Program-made: the position numbers and the translations under genes
From: Unio delphinus
Taxonomy: Eukaryota > Mollusca > Bivalvia > Unionida > Unionidae
Assembly: GCA_029339505.1 (NCBI GenBank)
Contig: JAQISU010000098.1
Coordinates: 1,311,501 to 1,375,500, forward strand
Direction: 5' to 3'
Length of the DNA stretch: 64,000 nt
Shown: positions 27,601 to 33,600 of the stretch, piece by piece
How the letters are laid out: every line of letters starts with the position of its first letter
How positions within the stretch are numbered: the first letter of the stretch is position 1
Notes under the pieces: model-generated
Told to the model about the DNA's origin: nothing
Database searches by the model: none
Seen by the model: only the letters and a program-made list of their open reading frames with translations

Positions 27601-30600
27601 ATTTAATTATGTCTTATGGCATTAAAGATAATTATTTGTAACCAAGCCCATGAAAATATTTTTTTTAAAGATTACATTAAGTTGAGAGATAGCAAGAAAC
27701 CATTCAGCTTTGTTGTGTTGAAACTGCAGTTTGTGAAACTGTACTTGAGATAATTGAGGTTCAAGTAAACTTTACAAACTTCAATGGGGGACTTCAGGCC
27801 TCTGGAATCAGTTATATATGCCGTACATGTCCATCAAAACTTTTCTTTTGAAGTACTATATATATAATCTCCTGATCAGATATACTATTATTCAGATTAT
27901 TAAATACTTATATTAGCTGTAACTCACAGGGCTGCAATAAACAGTTGAATACAATCTAACATGTTTTCTGCATCATTCAAGTTTGGGAGTAGACCATTCT
28001 ATTTAATGGGTAAAAATGGAACCATCAAAATTTTCAAAAAGTCTATGGAAGGGATTTTTTAAAATTAGTATTTAAATTGCAGTGTACACTAACTATTAAC
28101 TACATTATGACTTTATGCTAGTTTTCAATACAACAGGTAACAGGAAGTTGGATTTTAATAACACACCATTCCACCCTTACAGCTTAAATGGTTCTGTTTG
28201 ACACAAGATAGACCGAGTCGGGACTGGATTAGTGAAGACACGGAACGCAACTGCATTAATAAGATGTTTATTTTATAAACGCAATTTTAAAAATCAACTC
28301 TGACACCAATATTTTACAAAATATAAGAAAAATCTATTTAAATAAATGTTCCTAACATGAAACTATGAATTTCAGTAACGTAATGACAAAAAAGAAGTAT
28401 ATGAATGAATTTACAAATATGAATATATATAAAAGGCTCGTATAACGAGATAGATGCAAATATGAAAAGATAATGCGTCGTCAATATGACGAGACTAGAA
28501 TGAAGATATTAAATAATTAATACGTCGTCCATATGACGAGACATATGCAATCGTGAACCCTAAATTCTGAAGTTCTCGTTGGTGGAACGAGATTTGTGTA
28601 GAATGAAATTATGCAGGTGTCGTTCATATAACGAGACTGCAAAGAAGATATTAAATAAATAATACGTCGTCCATATGACGAGACATATGCAATTTTGAAC
28701 CCTAAATTCTGAAGTTTTCATTCATTGAACAAGATTTGTGTAAAATGAAATTATGCAGGTGTCGTTCATATAACGAGACTGCAAAGAAGATATTAAATAA
28801 ATAATACGTCGTCCATATGACGAGACTGGAATGAATAAATGTAAACTACTTACTGAGGTATTTTGCTACTAGCCTGGCGTCCGTTTGACGTCAGGAAGTA
28901 CATCCGGTTACACAGAGTCAAACCTAACAGTTGTGACCTTCACCTCGCGCAATCATATATAAATACCATATATCTATACATCTAACGCAGCATACATAAA
29001 TGCAGCATACGTAAGCACCATACACAGGCACCACACACAGGCATTACACGGTTAGCATAGACAAGCCCACACACGTAGTCACCACAATATGGCACCACAC
29101 TTCAGCACAACACGTCACCACACCACTTCAGCTAAAATTAAAACAACCGAACCGTGTAATACATATGACACGGTCAAGTATTTTCACACATATATGTATC
29201 GCATGCGCGCACATGAAATAATTATCCATGTACATTTAACGTTAAGCATGCAGCGTATAATTGAACTCAATTATGTTCAGATACAAAAGAACTAATGAAA
29301 CAAAATATAGTACTTCTGATAAAATGGCGCTGCCTAACCTATGTATTTATTCTATAGATTTCATAATAAATACTAAACATCTAATATGTAAAACAATGAA
29401 TTATATCATAATACAAATAGCAATGAGAACAAAGTTAAATCTATTGTTACCTCTTTTAGCTGCTCAGTTTAGGATGGAAGCGTTTCCGACAAGACTACAT
29501 TGTAATGTGATTTCTGTCTTATAATTTCGTCCTTATATACCCCTAGCTGTGACAGATATGCGCAGCTAGGTACTTTAAACTGCAGGCAATTTCGCACATA
29601 CAGCATGAGCTGAGTGTTCGCTCATTATGCCGAAATAACTAAAAAGCCCCAAAAATAATAAACTACCCTCGGTAAGGCTGTACACAGTAACGAAATCGAG
29701 ACTAGATTTTTGACCACATATACATATTGAACATAGTCGTATACAATTCCGTGACACTGTTCCAAAGTCATATCCACCTACACTAGATGTAGCCTATAAT
29801 AACAAAACATCTGACCCATGTATATCTGAGTTATATGCATCTGACTTCTACATTTATCGCCATGTTTTTAAGAAATTGAAAAATGATTGTCAGATATTTT
29901 ACATACGTGTATTGGTAATTTCATTGACATAAAAACTTGAAAAATATATTGGAAAGTCATTTTTCCTTGTCTCTAAGGTGACCTTTGAATTAAAGTATGT
30001 TGCAGTGCCTATAAATTAATGGTTGGATTAAGGGAGGAAAAAAAACAACAGACCTGAATAGGTCCGAATATTAATTTTTTGTATATTTTTCAGCAAATTC
30101 ACATATCACCCCATGAAAGAGACTTTACCATCGACTTGAGTGAGTTTATGAATCCAGGCACCTACACTATCTCAGATGTAAGTTTCTCTCATTTTACACA
30201 ATGAAAGTTAATTATCATAAGCTGGCAAAAATCTTCCCAAGCATAAAGTCCTAAATGGTGAAATACTATTATTTTTTTAAAACTTTCTGCTCATTATAAT
30301 ATGTTCTTAAGTCTTTGTTTAATTTGTTTTTTTACATCATTTCTTGTATTCACTACTTTTCATTTTTCAAAAAATGACTTATCTAGTTTATGATGTCATA
30401 AATCTGATGCAGCCTTTATGCTTGAAACATTTGTTGATACATTGTTAGCACACTATGCCATAATGGTAAGGCCTTGTGAAATCATGGGCCTTATGGTAAG
30501 GCCTTATGTAATCATCTATTGATCAACATGTGCTTCTTGCTATTCTGGAGGTGATGTTTTTGATCCAATTTTCATAAGATGAGGAATATAGGTTTATATC

Positions 30601-33600
30601 ATTAGTATCTCAGATAGGTTTGAAGATGAGTGAGATCTTTTATGTTAATAAGGTAATCCTGCATGTAATTGGCTGAGTTTGCTACCTGTCTGGAGGCCTT
30701 ATTTTGATTTGACTTTTGATTAAACCAAGAACATATGCTTATATCATAAATATCTTGGACAGATGTGGTATTGAGCAAGAGTCATGCATATTAATGAAGT
30801 ATGCTTGTTTCCATTCTGTTGGGCATATTATGATCATCTTTTGATACAAAATGGAAGATCGGCATATCTGACCAAGATCTCACATGAGTTCTATATTGAG
30901 AGTGATCTTCACATATTAATGAGATCTTTCATCAGAAAGCTGAATTTGTTACTTTTCTAGAGCTTGTACTTTTTATCTTATTTTGAGTAAGTTTTGTAAA
31001 TATATTGAAATCATAATGTTGTTCAAAGAATTTCTTTTAATTAGAAAAATTTATGCATTTGATAAAACTTTCCTTAAATCATATGTAATTTAAACATTTT
31101 TTCTTGTGCTTTTTTTTAAAAACTTGTTCTCTCTCGCTCTTAGATGGTTATTCCCATGACACAAAATATGAAAACAAGCATGAATTTAATTTTGAAATTC
31201 AGAATGCAAAAATTCTATCAAACAATTTATACACCTTAGAAATTAAGACTAAGAATGTGTCATCTGTTATGGAAAAAGAAGTACAAAATAGAAATATTGT
31301 TTGATAAAATGCAGTTGCAAGCTTGAATAAACTATGTAAGATGTTGATTTGAAGATCAGAATTTCTTTACAAAAATGTAGATACTGTAGTAGCATCAGTA
31401 TTTGTGGGGGACCAATTTTTGTGGTTTTTGTTGTTGCCACAAATCATGAATTTAAATCCCCAAGAAAAAAATGCGCCACTTTGGCTGATGATAACCCCCA
31501 CCCTTCGTCATTCTCAGAAATTAACACAGCTACATTTTTTTGATAAATCACGGTCAATATTGTAATTTGGTAATTAAATATAAGCTTTTACATGTGCTTG
31601 TTTGTTTTAGTTTTTAAAAACCTTTAAAAGCAAAATTATAAATCATTCTATATTGTTTCAATGCACATGTTTGATAAGGTACTGTAAACAATAGCATATA
31701 TTTTATACTCACTGTTTTAAATTGATATGAGGTAAGTAAGGATAGAGAGATAATATAGAAAAACAAAGTATTTAAACAATGGTAATGCTAAAAATAAAAG
31801 AAAAAATAATACAAAATAACAGTATATAAAAATTAAATTTAATACTTATTCAAGCCAATCCTTCATTCGACTGAAGCAGGGGGTACTACTGCTTCATTAG
31901 CTGCCCGGTAAGCAACCACCTTCATATCTTCTGATGGGTTATGAAGTCCAGGAACAGAGGTGGATCTAAGTTGAATTTTACCACTCTTTAGCCATTGAGT
32001 TAATGCCATGAAAGTCAGAAAGTACTGATGGACAGTGGCTTAAGTAAGAGATCATTCATATGTGCTTTAATAACTGATTGGTCTGGATTTGTTGGAAGCA
32101 TCGGCTTCCTTTGATGTTGAACACTCAAACAAAAATATGGTGAAACTGATTAATCTTGATGGGTGTTTTAATTGTGCTCATAGAGATAGAAGTATTGTTT
32201 TAGTTTTGTTGGCTGCATCGGCTTCGACTGATGTTATTCACTTAGTCAAATGCATGTTGTAAGTATTGAACTTGCCAGGTCTTTGATTTGTACTCATACA
32301 GGTAGTAGTATTGTTTTAAACATTAATGAGATTGCTGTTTGTGTCAGCATAATTTTATTCTTTTGTTTTCTTTATTTTGGGTATTTGTAGAGGTTAAGCC
32401 ATAACAATTTAACACCTACTAATATGCAAACTGTGACAGACAAAACCATGAAATTAAATACCTACTAATATGCAAACTGTGACAGACAAAACCATGAAAT
32501 TAAATACCTACTAATATGCAAACTGTGACAGACAAAACCATGAAATTAAACACCTACTAATATGCAAACTGTGACAGACAAAACCATGAAATTAAACACC
32601 TACTAATATGCAAACTGTGACAGACAAAACCATGAAATTAAACACCTACTAATATGCAAACCGTGACAGACAAAACCATGAAATTAAATACCTACTAATA
32701 TGCAAACTGTGACAGACAAAACCATGAAATTAAATACCTACTAATATGCAAACTGTGACAGACAAAACCATGAAATTAAATACTACTAATATGCAAACCG
32801 TGACAGACAAAACCATGAAATTAAATACCTACTAATATGCAAACTGTGACAGACAAAACCATGAAATTAAACACCCTACTAATATGCAAACTGTGACAGA
32901 CAAAACCATGAAATTAAACACCCTACTAATATGCAAACTGTGACAGACAAAACCATGAAATTAAATACCTACTAATATGCAAACTGTGACAGACAAAACC
33001 ATGAAATTAAATACCTACTAATATGCAAACTGTGACAGACAAAACCATGAAATTAAATACCTACTAATATGCAAACTGTGACAGACAAAACCATGAAATT
33101 AAACACCTACTAATATGCAAACTGTGACAGACAAAACCATGAAATTAAATACCTACTAATATGCAAACCGTGACAGACAAAACCATGAAATTAAATACCT
33201 ACTAATATGCAAACTGTGACAGACAAAACCATGAAATTAAATACCTACTAATATGCAAACTGTGACAGACAAAACCATGAAATTAAATACCTACTAATAT
33301 GCAAACTGTGACAGACAAAACCATGAAATTAAACACCCTACTAATATGCAAACTGTGACAGACAAAACCATGAAATTAAATACCTACTAATATGCAAACT
33401 GTGACAGACAAAACCATGAAATTAAATACCTACTAATATGCAAACTGTGACAGACAAAACCATGAAATTAAATACCTACTAATATGCAAACCGTGACAGA
33501 CAAAACCATGAAATTAAATACCTACTGTGACAGGCAAAACCCACATAAACACCTGTTTTTACAAAACCATGAAAATTAAGCCCAACGAAAATAAATGATA

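Larger units (their letters stand above)
28199..29756 (-). mobile_element. solo LTR, 1558 bp, 5-bp target duplication
   Basis: Begins TGACAC and ends GTGACA on the plus strand, with CTGTT directly on both sides (28194-28198 and 29757-29761). On the minus strand a TATA-like box (gtatataagg, about 29532-29541) precedes a polyadenylation-like aataaa near 28272, so the LTR is read on the minus strand. No second LTR and no gag or pol frame. Frames of 68-87 codons inside it have no recognisable product. Confidence 0.8.

Noticed and set aside
32413..33522. 46-bp repeat considered as a CRISPR array
   Set aside because: Units adjoin with no unique spacers, and the host is an animal; it is a satellite.
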